Source of the DNA: Amoebophrya sp. A120
Lineage: Eukaryota; Sar; Dinophyceae; Syndiniales; Amoebophryaceae
Length of the DNA: 64,000 nucleotides
Assembly: GCA_905178155.1 (NCBI GenBank)
Contig: CAJINV010000013.1
Coordinates: 424,344-488,343 of the forward strand
Direction: 5' to 3'
Both the position numbers and the translations under genes were made by a program. This document shows positions 54,671-64,000 of the stretch, piece after piece (position 1 is the first letter of the stretch; each line of letters starts with the position of its first letter). The notes beneath the pieces were generated by a model. That model was given only the letters and a program-made list of their open reading frames with translations, was not told the origin of the DNA and ran no database searches.

Positions 54671-57600
54671 ATGTCGACGCCCGCGGCTTCCCTGATCGCG
54701 GCGGCCGAGACCTCCGCCGAATCCGGGCCAGCCTGCAAGCTGAAGAATCCAACTTCACCTCCGCAGCAGTACAAGCTGGGCGAAAAAGTGCTTTTCTTCT
54801 ACGACTTCCAGCATTCTGAACGGTCGGTCCGGTACGTCCTCGCGCGCAGGTCGATGCAATTTTTCGGCACGGCGGATCCCATCGGGTCGAAAGCGAACAG
54901 TTGCAGTGGCGATCTTGAGGATAGCGCAGGAGTGGTTGATGCCGCATCTTCACCACGCAAAGGACTACACACACTACAGGACGAGGAGCAACAGCTAAAA
55001 GAGCTGGAAAGTAAAACCTTTAGCGCGGCCGCGGAGAAAAGCATTTGCGTTGACAAGGAACACGTTGTTGAACCATCAGCAAACGAAGCTGTGCTTTCTG
55101 GTGCATCGTATTCTTCTGCCCACCATCAAGCCGAGGTGCAAAGTCCGCCTCTGGGGAAAGATGGGGACGAGCGGGCTGAAATTGCACAACTGAAAACTGA
55201 AATAGTCAACAGCACAGCAGAAGATGAAATTTCCAATCAAATGAATAAACTCGGCGAAAGCGGCGCTGCGAACAAGGTAGCCGCTGCGATGACTCAAAAT
55301 AATTTTTCCAAGGCCGAAATTGTAAACGCCGAAGACGGCGACCGACCATCAAACGACAGAACAAGAGCACCGAGTTCTTGCTTGCAACAGCAGCAGCAGG
55401 AGCAGCACCTCACCACCTTGTTAGAGTCCACGTCGCCGACGACTAGCTACAATCTGGCGGAGGAAGTCGACCAGGTCATCGACGAGAGAAAGTCGAAAGT
55501 AAAAGAGGTGGACCAGGAGATGAAAAAATGCAAGGAAGACGGAACCGACCTTGACCTTGCGAGTGACCAGACCCGCGCAGAAGTCGATTTTATCAGCAAT
55601 ATTGATGTTGTACCAGCAACCGCGGATGAGGAACATCAAAAGGAGCACCAGCAAGCGCAGCTGCCCTCCAACTCGTCCGATGATCCGTCCAATGCTGCCG
55701 TAGACAAAAACAACGAGTACAGCACCACTTCTTACTACCAGGACTTTGACGCCGCCGAAGCGAAACTGATGGATGAGGAGCGGGAGTACTTGAAGCGCCC
55801 GATCTGGGGCATGACGCACGGCTGGGTCCCCGGCGTCATTGCGAACGTGTACTACGATGAAGTGGCAGACGAGGAGCAGGGGGAAAGTGAAAAAGAAGGC
55901 CCGCCGGCGGCAAACGGAGAACCAAGTGCAGCAAATAACATTGAAAACAAAACACCCCAGACGTCGTCGTCCGCCAGTACAACAAGAATCTCTTGCGTCA
56001 CCGTAAAGCTTCTGGACGAAGACGACTACGCATTTGTCGAGGCGGGGGAAGGCTGGGTCGAGAAGAACTACGAGTTCAGAATCTACGACTGGGAAAAAAT
56101 GATCCAGAAAATCGATTCATTGCCAGTTGCGGTGGATGAAAGTGAAACCAATGAGGAAAATCAGCAGAACACGAAAGTAATAAGGCCAGGTCCTGTAGTA
56201 CTGCTATCCGCACAGGACCAAGGTGATCAAGCTTCGGCCACCGCGACAGAAGTTGAAGTGAACGCTCTAGGTGCAGCAGGGCCGGTTCTCGCAGCTACGC
56301 AAGGACAACATGATGCCGCACGAGCAACAGGCACAATGGAAGAAGTGGGAAAAAACTGCCCAACGACTTCTTCTGTTGACCCTGCTGATCCTGCTCAACT
56401 AGCAACTCACGTGGCGTCTGGAGCACAGTCTGCAGCGACGTTTTCCTCTCCGCCTGAAGAGAGCACTAGTTCTTCCACAGAGCAGCAGAGTCCGAGCGGC
56501 GCAGCAACCGCGAATGTTCTTCAGGACAAACAAGGGGTACTTTTGCAAGCGATGCGGGACATCAAAAGCAAGAAGCCAAAGGTCTCGCTGTTCCTCGTCC
56601 GGTACTTCGACTACTGGACGGACAAACGCAGGTCGGAGTACAAGATTTCCCAGGAGTGGCCCATGTTCAGCTTGTTCGAGCACAGCGGGGTGAAGGCCTG
56701 TTTCGGCACGGAATTCGAGGCCTACCAGCTGTTTGTAAAGAACGAGGCGTGTTTGGCCAACTTTGTGAAGGATTTCATCGGCGAGACCGACCACTACGAG
56801 TACGACTTTGCGAAAAAAATTTTGAAAGCGGACACCAAAGTGGGGCTCTACTACTTGTGGCCCTGCCAGCAAAAGAGGATCGAGGAGGATTTAGTAGTGG
56901 ACAGCAACAACTTCTCATCTGCTAATACATTCTACAAGTCCACGTCGCAGTACACAACAAGAACCTCTTCGTCCACCTTCTTCCCCAAGTCCAATTTGAT
57001 GGCCGGCATGGTGGAGGAGCGGAAGTTTTTCGACTTTTTAGAAACGATCGAGAGCACGGAGATCCAGACGCGGTACCCGGCACCAGCGAGTCTGTACCGG
57101 CAGTTGTGCGGCAAGCAGTACTACAACGCGAGCTGTTTGCAGAAGTCGATGAAGGTTCCCGCCACCTGTCGGGTGTTCGCGGCCGCCATCCGAAAGGACC
57201 CGGTTCGCGCCGCGGAAAACGCATTGGCAACGTTGAACAAGATCCGGGAGACGGTGTGGGACGGGAAGGGGTTTTTAGGCGAGGACTTGAAGAAGACCAG
57301 GCAAGCAGACGAAAACAACTCAAGTATTAGGTCTAAGTTGTCAACAAAGTCTTCTAGTACAACTGCGGATGCTGCTCGTACTGTTCTTCAGAGTTCGGAC
57401 AGCAGAAGAGAAGTTTCATCTGGTAGGACGGCGGGAAGCAAAATTTCCGCCTCCTCTAGTACCGCGGGCGCCCCCGACGTTTTCGCCTTCGAAGATATCA
57501 AATCCGACTCGAAAACAACAACCGCATCGTCTTCTTCCGGTGGCGCAACGAGCGGCTCACGGGCGTCTGCACCGGGGTCTCCAGATGTTGACTACTGCCC

Positions 57601-59292
57601 GGATCGGTCTTGCGAACAAGCTGTAGTGCTGCCGGCCGAGGAAAGCCACGCAGCGGTCCCAAGAACATCTCCTGCAGCTGCGTTACCTGCCGAAGAAGTT
57701 GCCTCTTCAGACGTTGTTTTAAACATCGTCGAGAACAACAAGAAGCCAGAGGAGAAAGTTTTCCCGTACGTGAACTCCGGTGTGGTAAAACTAGGGTTTT
57801 CGTGGATGGGCGTCGATGTCGAGAAGTTTGACGGCGTGACCGACTTGGCCGAAAAGTTGACGAAGATGATCAACCGCAGCGAGGGCCAGATTGCCACCTC
57901 CGTTCTCGTGCAGGAGCTGGTGCCGCACCGAGTCGCGGAACTGCGGATTCACGCGTTCTGTGTGCCCGAGGAAAATAGGTTTCGGAAACCCGTGAAAAGG
58001 CCGGGAGACGGTAAGGAAACGACTCAGAAGATTATACCTGCGTCGGCCAGTTGTTGTGCTGATGAGCAGGAAATGAATGGAAACAACCTCAAGATGAACA
58101 ATCCAGAACGTCGTCCCAACAACTCCCTCGAAGAAACGAACTGCGAAGCGAAAACAGCGGAACATCAAGAGGCAGAAAACAACAGCTTCGCGGAGTACAG
58201 CCAGCAAATAACGCAGGATGGCAATTTCGATATGAAAGTCGTTTACCTCCCGCTGAACGGTGCCAATGGGTTTGCAATGACGGGACACCAGTGCATCACG
58301 CCGGCGGAGGCGCTGGAACAGATCTGGAACAACGATCGAGTGGCCCAGGAGATGGCGGAAAAGGAAGCCAGGGAATTAACAAGACAGTGGTAAGATACGA
58401 TTTCTTTTTATTCTTTCCGTCTACGTTGTATCGGAAATGAAACACTTACGATCATGAAGATGAACTCGCCTAGGAATTCTTGTTTCACGCAAGGCATTTG
58501 TACGAATCGCATAAACAAATGGATGGTCGTTGTTCGCCACGATTTGCACAATTCATGATGAAAAACAAAAATGCACAAAGGTTGAGATGGTATGCGTCAG
58601 AGTGGTCCGACAATCTGTGCCCTGCAAACGCCCGATTCGATTACCATGTGGTTTACCGAAGCGATAAGTCAAGGAGTGGAAGCAAGACGACCAATGAGGT
58701 TGTGTCCAGCACTGTTAATGGTATTTCATCAGCATCTTGCAGCAGCACAAGCGAGAAAAATAGCGACCGCACGGTAGAGCCTTCGAAACCCGAACCCCTT
58801 GCGACTACAATTTCTACATCCGGTAACACGAGACGAAAAGCAGTACACGAACAGGCGGACACGACATCATCTTTAGACACGGCAAACAAAGAAAGCGACA
58901 ACACGGTCTTCGAACTACAGGACAGACATAGTAAACTGCCCCCGTCCCCCATTTCATCCTGTACTTCTACACAGCCTGTAACATCAAATGCAACAGCGTC
59001 TTCTACTTCTCATTACAACGACAGGACAACACCAGCAACACCAGCACAGCAATCTTCAACCGTGGAACAAATAAATGCGTCGAAGGTTGGTCCCTCACTT
59101 TTTTTGTGTGAGGTGACAGAGTGCGGCGCCAGTCTTTGCGGCTTTCCGATTGAAAGCCGCAACACCGCGATCGTTAACTCGTTCGGGTGCAGAGGTTATT
59201 CCCTGGACTGGCCTGTGGGGGACTGGGATACTTTTGCAGAAAAAGACGAAGCCTCGGGGCGAATGTTCTACCATTGGCCTGGGAATTCTTAG
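54671..59292 (+). CDS. large protein with probable ATP-grasp-like C-terminal domain
   Basis: Exons 54671-58389 and 58494-59292 join in phase 2 (4518 nt, 1505 residues) through a GT-AG intron. The N-terminal third mixes short structured pieces (YKLGEKVLFFYDFQHSERS, THGWVPGVIANVYYDE, VTVKLLDEDDYAFVEAGEGW) reminiscent of small beta-barrel reader domains with long acidic linkers. The middle has SLFLVRYFDYWTDKRRSEYK and TRYPAPASLYRQLCGKQYY. The C-terminal part reads GVVKLGFSWMGVDV, then SVLVQELVPHRVAELRIHAF, then ANARFDYHVVYR and LFLCEVTECGASLCGF. The order Lys strand, hinge 'VQELVP..ELR', 'RxD' and a final acidic 'E..E' loop is the layout of an ATP-grasp fold. The substrate is unknown. The 140 residues between RxD and E are low-complexity. 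Confidence 0.65.
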
Positions 59293-60602
59293 GGGGTTCG
59301 CGTAGTGTTTCCAACAGTGACATATTTAGTTTTAGCATATCGAAGCTGCGCGACAAACGACATGAAGCATGAGCTTCAGCCTAAGCCTAATTGTGTACGT
59401 GTGCGTGTTTATCCGAATAGCTACCAAAATTTATATTCTATTGCCAATGCGAATGCTACTCAACACCAGTGAGCATAGTTTTTTAAGAAAGGTCCTGGCG
59501 AACGACAGGAATCCCTGTGTTTTTTCATTTTCGTCTGCTTGTAGAAGCTCAAGTTTGATATCCGCATTGTCGTGTGTATTGGTTCGTTGTAGTGCTACTG
59601 CTGTCTTAGTCTCCTCTGTAAAGTTTTCCTCGTGGTTCATTTCTACAAAGAAATTTTCGCACAACGCTGCAATGAAAATGATAATTCTGTATGAATGAAG
59701 AGTGTGAGTTCTGTCAGTAAGTATTCAATGCGCGGCTTCCTCTTCCTCGTCATTCACCGCTCCTGTTGCAAGATAGATTCTGCGCATCAAGTTTGATTTG
59801 AGCAAGGCTTACATCACATCAGCCGCTTCTATTGTGTGCTTACCACGCGAGCATAGCGATGTCGTCACTTTTCGAGCAACCAATAGCACTGCTTTGTCGG
59901 TTTGTGGAGCTGCTGTTTTCGTCATCAGCAAAAAACCACTATAATCGGTTTATACAAAAAGAAAAACAAAAACAAAAAAGTATTTTTCCTTGTTGATGTT
60001 CGTGTCGTAAAGTGAATCACATTGGTCTCGTCTTTCGGTGCAGTCCTTTCTTCTGTAAAATTATTTCTCTTTGCTCTTAGTGTCGGTGCTGGTATCTTGA
60101 TTTTTGCCCAATCTTCTCACTCGGTGGACTTGCCAATTCGTGCAGTTGGTAACCTTTTTGATTATCAAAACTCGCTTTCCACTTCGTCTATCGCGAACAA
60201 AACCCGTCGCTGCACTTGGCACATCGGTGAATTTTGGCACACCTTCGCTTACTGGTAAGCCATTCCGTATGAAGCTGAGGATAGATTCTTGTTACCTCTG
60301 ACTCCTCCATCACAGTGGTGCGTTGGTAGCGTATTAGGTATTTCCCCGTATATCTTTTTTCCCTTTACATCTGCACGCTACCGTGCGCGTTCGTCTGGTT
60401 CTTAAACTTGATATTCCGTAGTGCCACAACGTCTTCACTCGTTTTGTTACTTCCCCAACACGGCTCTGCTAAGTCCTTACTCATCGATGTTGCTTCCCCG
60501 CTCCTCGTTCTCCCGTGTGGTGGCTTCCTTGTGCATCACACAGCACCTATTTGCGTCACATTAAGGAATATCACAGCATTTTTGAGTTACCAGAAGAACA
60601 AC
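59293..60602. other. intergenic region, no supported gene
   Basis: T- and A-rich, with short frames only (59369-59698, 60022-60258). A run of 'aaaaacaaaaacaaaaaag' near 59960-59980 is simple sequence. It contains the leader of the lipase gene. Confidence 0.5.
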
Positions 60603-63600
60603 ATGAGATATCCACTACATCACCGGCGCCACCTGCCCTGCGGTAGTCATGCCTCCACAGCGGCTTTCGCAGCATTTCTTTCCCTAGGACCATTTTTCGG
60701 GCCACAGCACTGCCACGCGCTGATTGAGCTACTGTTCGGAGTGACGGTCGATTGGGATGAGGTTTTCCAGTTTGACACTTCAAAGGAGGCGAGGAGGCAC
60801 AAATTTCTCGCGCGCCGCGACGAGGAGGTGGAGGGGCGGAGGAAGAACCGTGGGGACGGTGAACGAGCAATCGACTCCCAGGGAGAACAAATAACACTGC
60901 CCGAAGTCCTTCCTCTAAACTCCTCCCCCCGCACGAGGGCTGATGCTACTTCTACTGATGCGGAAGTTGCAACTAGAGACCAGGATCATGATCTTCAACA
61001 GGAGCAGACACAAAGCGACGGAGTTGGCAAAGACAAACAAAGCAACAACATCCATAACCTTGATCCACAAAGGGGGCCAGCGGATGAAAAGCCAAGTATT
61101 CAAACCTCCCCCGCATCACAAGTGGTGCGTCGAGAAGCAGAAGGGATCGCAAAGGGAAAGGACGAAACGCCTGTTCGTCTCAAAGAAGATAGTTCAAACA
61201 CTAATTCGGCTGCGGTGGAGCCTCCTACTGTTTCATCTCCTAGTGCCAACACAGCTTCCAACACGACAAGTCAGCATGTTCAGACACAGCGACTCCGAAA
61301 CACAAGGAAAATTGAATCTGCAGAACAAGAGCCGATTGAAAATGCCGCAAGTGCATTGGAGGTTCAGGAGAACAAACAGCAGACGATGAAAGTTAAAGTT
61401 TCCTCCGCGTCCTCGCGCTCCTCTTCGGCCCCTCCGAAAATTCGCTCCAGTACTAGCGTGACTCGTGGCGGATCAGGAATCTGGACCGGGTTGGAGCGCG
61501 CGGGAACGGGTTTGGGTGGCTACGCGAGGCAGCTTAGTGAGCAGCTCCAACCGCATCTGGAAACCGCTGGAAGCGTGTTGGCGCAGCAAGCCACGCACGC
61601 CATAAGTGCGGCCAGTTCCGGACTCGCTTCGTTGTGGGGAGTTTTGCAGACATCCCTGGATCCGTCGCTGTTCGAAGGTCTACGAAGTAGTGGCTTTGTG
61701 AGCGCGGTGGCAGCCGGATTCGCCCGGCTTACTGCGATCGGGCCGTCAACGATACTCCGGGCCTTCCAAAAGTACCAGGACCTGCAGTGCACGCAGTGGC
61801 TTCCTATGGCGATTGCGGCGGCTGAGAATGCCAACGCGGACCAGGACCACGGAAATGTCTATGGCCATGCAGCACCAGAAATTCATAGTCCAAGTCCAAT
61901 GATCATGCCGCTTACCCGTACCCGAGTCGACGACATTTTTCGCGGTTTGGCGTACGCTGCTGCCGTGTACGGCACTTCGTCCTTTGGTGGACTGACAATG
62001 CAGGAGGTTTTTCAAGCGATCGCCAACTTCGATCCCAGCGAGACCAGCCTGAGGAGTAGCGGGACAGGAACTTTTCCTCTGAGCCTCGAGGAAGTGTTTC
62101 ATTTTGAAGATCCTGACGGCGGCTCCGGAAAGAGTATCAGCGTCCTTGCAAACACCGGGACCGGACTCGAGATTACCCCTGTGGTGGCTGTTTTTGCGGA
62201 CCACACGAACGACGCCGTCGTGGTAGCGCTTCGGGGTACGAGCTCCGCACGGGACGCGCTCGCGGATCTCAACTATGCGTCCAAACCCATACACAAAGAC
62301 GCTTTCACGCTGGCGGACCCGTTGAAATGGGAAGAAGACCGCCCCAGTGGGCTTGGCAAAGGAGCACGGGACCCGCCAAACGAGCACCTTATCTACGTCC
62401 ACAAAGGCATGCTGCAACGCGCAAAACATGTCAGCGACCGCGTGCTCGAGTCTGTGCAACTGTATCTAAAAAAGAATGAAAAATTCAAGAAGGTGATCCT
62501 CGCGGGGCATTCCCTCGGCGCCGGAACAGCGCAGTTTTTGTTTAAAATGTGGGACGACAGGAAGGTTTTTGACCATGACGTGCAGTTGCTGGGCTACGGT
62601 TACGCTACTCCTGGCTCGGCCAGCGCGGCACTGAAGCTACCCTTCGACCGATTTGTGACCGTGGTTGCGGGCGATGACATCGTCCCGCGCGTGAACACGC
62701 CGGAAAGGATCACCCAGGTGATTGATGACAGTGTAACTACAATCGCGAATCACGAAGTAGACCTCGATGGCAAGGTGCTGTGGCAAGAGATTCAGGCGGC
62801 CCAGAGTGCCAGCTTGCAACCCCACAACTGGGTGATCCGGGGGGGCGGGGATGTCGTGTTGTTCCTCCCCGACGACGACAACGCCAAGCGGCTCTGCGCG
62901 CCCAGTTCAAAACGTCACGCCGGGTTCTGGCTGCAGGCCGAGGTCGGGTTCAAAGATATCATCTTTTCAAACAGGGCACTCGAGTCCCACGGGGTTGATA
63001 ATTACAAGAAAAAGCTGGAGCGGTTGCGGTCCCAGTTTACGGGGCAGCGGCAGCCGCAACAGCAACGCCCTGCAATGCCCTATCATGATGTTGGTACCGC
63101 AGCACATCCCGACGGACCATCTGGAGCAACTGGTTCTTTGTCGACTTCGGCTCCTTCTGTGCCTGGTCTGTCCGTTTCCGACGCAGATCCCCATGCGCAC
63201 AAGGATTCTACTGGAGTACGCCACTCCGCACCGCCGAGCACGCTGTTTGATGAGCGTCCACCTCCCTCACGGAATGAAGTGGCGGGCTCGATGCCGCCTG
63301 CCGATCGTCCCGCAGCGCAATACGAATCATCTTCGTCACCCTTGTCGCTGCCAGCACGAAACACCCATCGACCTTCCTATCATGGGCAGCAGCTATCCGA
63401 ACCAGTTGCAAGTCAGCCTCGCCTGCACGGCGACGACCCTCCTCGTCGACCATTGCGTGATATCACGAACAACCCGCCTGCAGCCAGTGGACCGGGACGT
63501 CCTGAAGATCTTTCCGGGTGGCCGTCTGCTCTTCATCCTGCTCCCGACGCTACGGGCAAGAATCCGGCTCTCATTGGAGAAGATTATCGAGCACATCCGA

Positions 63601-64000
63601 TGTTGGCGTCATCTGCAAGCACAACTGATGCACTAAACGACGCGACTCGTCGTCCTGCTCCAGTGGCTCCTGCAGCTTCCACGGATAGCCCAAAGTATCC
63701 AAATTTCTCGTCGGTACCGCGTCGGAGTTTAGAACCTTCTCGTGCTCCCGGGCTGGTCAATACCCGACGACGGCAGGCGCATCTTACTCATCCCGTTCCT
63801 CCGGCGCCCAAAAGGCCCCCGCATGCGCCCGCAGGACAACAAGGACCGCTAGTAGTACCACGGCGGCCAGGCAGCAAGTTGGCACCCCGGGGGGAAGGGG
63901 GAGGCAGAGCGCTGCAGCAAAGGTTGGGCGCAAGCGCTGCTGGCCGAGATCCCGTTACGCTTTCTAGTGCGGACTCCGCTTTGCGTGGCCAGCATCATGA
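60603..64000 (+). CDS. class 3 lipase (sn1-specific DAG lipase-like), 3' end outside the window
   Basis: One frame is open from ATG 60603 to the right edge without a stop (1132 codons). Residues 1-260 are mostly disordered and acidic. The lipase core spans about residues 430-800. Key features are VVVALRGTSSARDALADLNY (oxyanion-side strand), the nucleophile elbow AGHSLGAGTAQ with Ser637, the acid motif GDDIVPR with Asp691/692, and a candidate catalytic His741 in LQPHNWVIRGG. This order fits alpha/beta-hydrolase class 3 lipases, which cut acyl esters of di- or triacylglycerols, often at membranes. A helical Ala/Gly-rich stretch (AGSVLAQQATHAISAASS) precedes the core. After residue 810 the chain is Pro/Ser/Arg-rich with many short basic patches (PRRPLRD, VPRRSLEPSR). 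The true C-terminus is not visible. Confidence 0.8.
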   Translation, partial: MRYPLHHRRHLPCGSHASTAAFAAFLSLGPFFGPQHCHALIELLFGVTVDWDEVFQFDTSKEARRHKFLARRDEEVEGRRKNRGDGERAIDSQGEQITLPEVLPLNSSPRTRADATSTDAEVATRDQDHDLQQEQTQSDGVGKDKQSNNIHNLDPQRGPADEKPSIQTSPASQVVRREAEGIAKGKDETPVRLKEDSSNTNSAAVEPPTVSSPSANTASNTTSQHVQTQRLRNTRKIESAEQEPIENAASALEVQENKQQTMKVKVSSASSRSSSAPPKIRSSTSVTRGGSGIWTGLERAGTGLGGYARQLSEQLQPHLETAGSVLAQQATHAISAASSGLASLWGVLQTSLDPSLFEGLRSSGFVSAVAAGFARLTAIGPSTILRAFQKYQDLQCTQWLPMAIAAAENANADQDHGNVYGHAAPEIHSPSPMIMPLTRTRVDDIFRGLAYAAAVYGTSSFGGLTMQEVFQAIANFDPSETSLRSSGTGTFPLSLEEVFHFEDPDGGSGKSISVLANTGTGLEITPVVAVFADHTNDAVVVALRGTSSARDALADLNYASKPIHKDAFTLADPLKWEEDRPSGLGKGARDPPNEHLIYVHKGMLQRAKHVSDRVLESVQLYLKKNEKFKKVILAGHSLGAGTAQFLFKMWDDRKVFDHDVQLLGYGYATPGSASAALKLPFDRFVTVVAGDDIVPRVNTPERITQVIDDSVTTIANHEVDLDGKVLWQEIQAAQSASLQPHNWVIRGGGDVVLFLPDDDNAKRLCAPSSKRHAGFWLQAEVGFKDIIFSNRALESHGVDNYKKKLERLRSQFTGQRQPQQQRPAMPYHDVGTAAHPDGPSGATGSLSTSAPSVPGLSVSDADPHAHKDSTGVRHSAPPSTLFDERPPPSRNEVAGSMPPADRPAAQYESSSSPLSLPARNTHRPSYHGQQLSEPVASQPRLHGDDPPRRPLRDITNNPPAASGPGRPEDLSGWPSALHPAPDATGKNPALIGEDYRAHPMLASSASTTDALNDATRRPAPVAPAASTDSPKYPNFSSVPRRSLEPSRAPGLVNTRRRQAHLTHPVPPAPKRPPHAPAGQQGPLVVPRRPGSKLAPRGEGGGRALQQRLGASAAGRDPVTLSSADSALRGQHH

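Noticed and set aside
58474-58493. Exon 2 of the ATP-grasp-like gene starting at 58474
   Set aside because: With the donor at 58389 this start shifts to a frame that stops within about 30 codons. Starting at 58494 keeps the conserved WYASEW...CPANARFDY frame.
1-64000. tRNA or rRNA genes
   Set aside because: I scanned for B-box-like GGTTCRANYCC words and cloverleaf-like contexts. The only near hit (around 15311) is inside a coding exon. A dedicated tRNA search could still find one.

Overview
The window looks like nuclear DNA of a protist, most probably a syndinian dinoflagellate such as Amoebophrya. Three things point there. Every recognisable gene except one broken antisense fragment lies on the + strand, as in dinoflagellate unidirectional gene arrays. 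The genes carry many small introns, some canonical GT-AG. Others are 'introner' insertions with terminal inverted repeats (TIRs, often starting TATCC and ending GGATA) and about 5-bp target-site duplications (TSDs). Removing one TSD copy plus the element restores the reading frame in each intact case. The taxon is an inference; no rRNA or marker gene is present.

Layout, left to right. 1-4810: the 3' part of an SF2 DEAH-type helicase gene. It is interrupted by a 1.27-kb insertion flanked by a 48-bp direct repeat, which carries an antisense gene fragment with its own introners; a later intron holds 14 copies of a 13-bp repeat. 7076-15367: an eight-exon gene for a 2165-residue RS/RD-rich, low-complexity protein with five copies of a short helical module. 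16829-19640: a four-exon multi-pass acyltransferase-3 protein. 20278-21177: a His-rich, single-membrane-span protein. 21967-24581: two adjoining coding blocks for low-complexity proteins, the first with a signal peptide. 25942-26190: a possible small basic protein.

26914-40389 is a tandem array of four related, divergent PPP-type serine/threonine phosphatase genes. Copies 1 and 2 keep the metal-binding motifs. Copy 3 has lost residues in four of five motifs. Copy 4 is a truncated relic without a catalytic domain. In copies 1-3 an intron splits the first catalytic motif (GDVH / xG) at the same codon, with inverted-repeat ends and, in copies 1 and 3, CT...AC termini.

42195-45638: a single-exon ERMARD/HEPN-like protein with two R-x4-H motifs. 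46201-51316: trehalose-6-phosphate synthase with a degenerate phosphatase domain and a C-terminal extension with two PPxY motifs, reached only after removing three clustered introners. 52046-53923: a multi-pass membrane protein. 54671-59292: a 1505-residue protein with a probable ATP-grasp-like C-terminal part. 60603 to the window end: a class 3 lipase with long disordered flanks, open at the right edge.

Most exon chains were joined by checking splice phase; several give totals divisible by three with no stop (for example 6498, 2319, 753, 4437, 1503 and 4518 nt). Spaces between genes are AT-richer and show no supportable tRNA, rRNA, CRISPR or bacterial-type elements.
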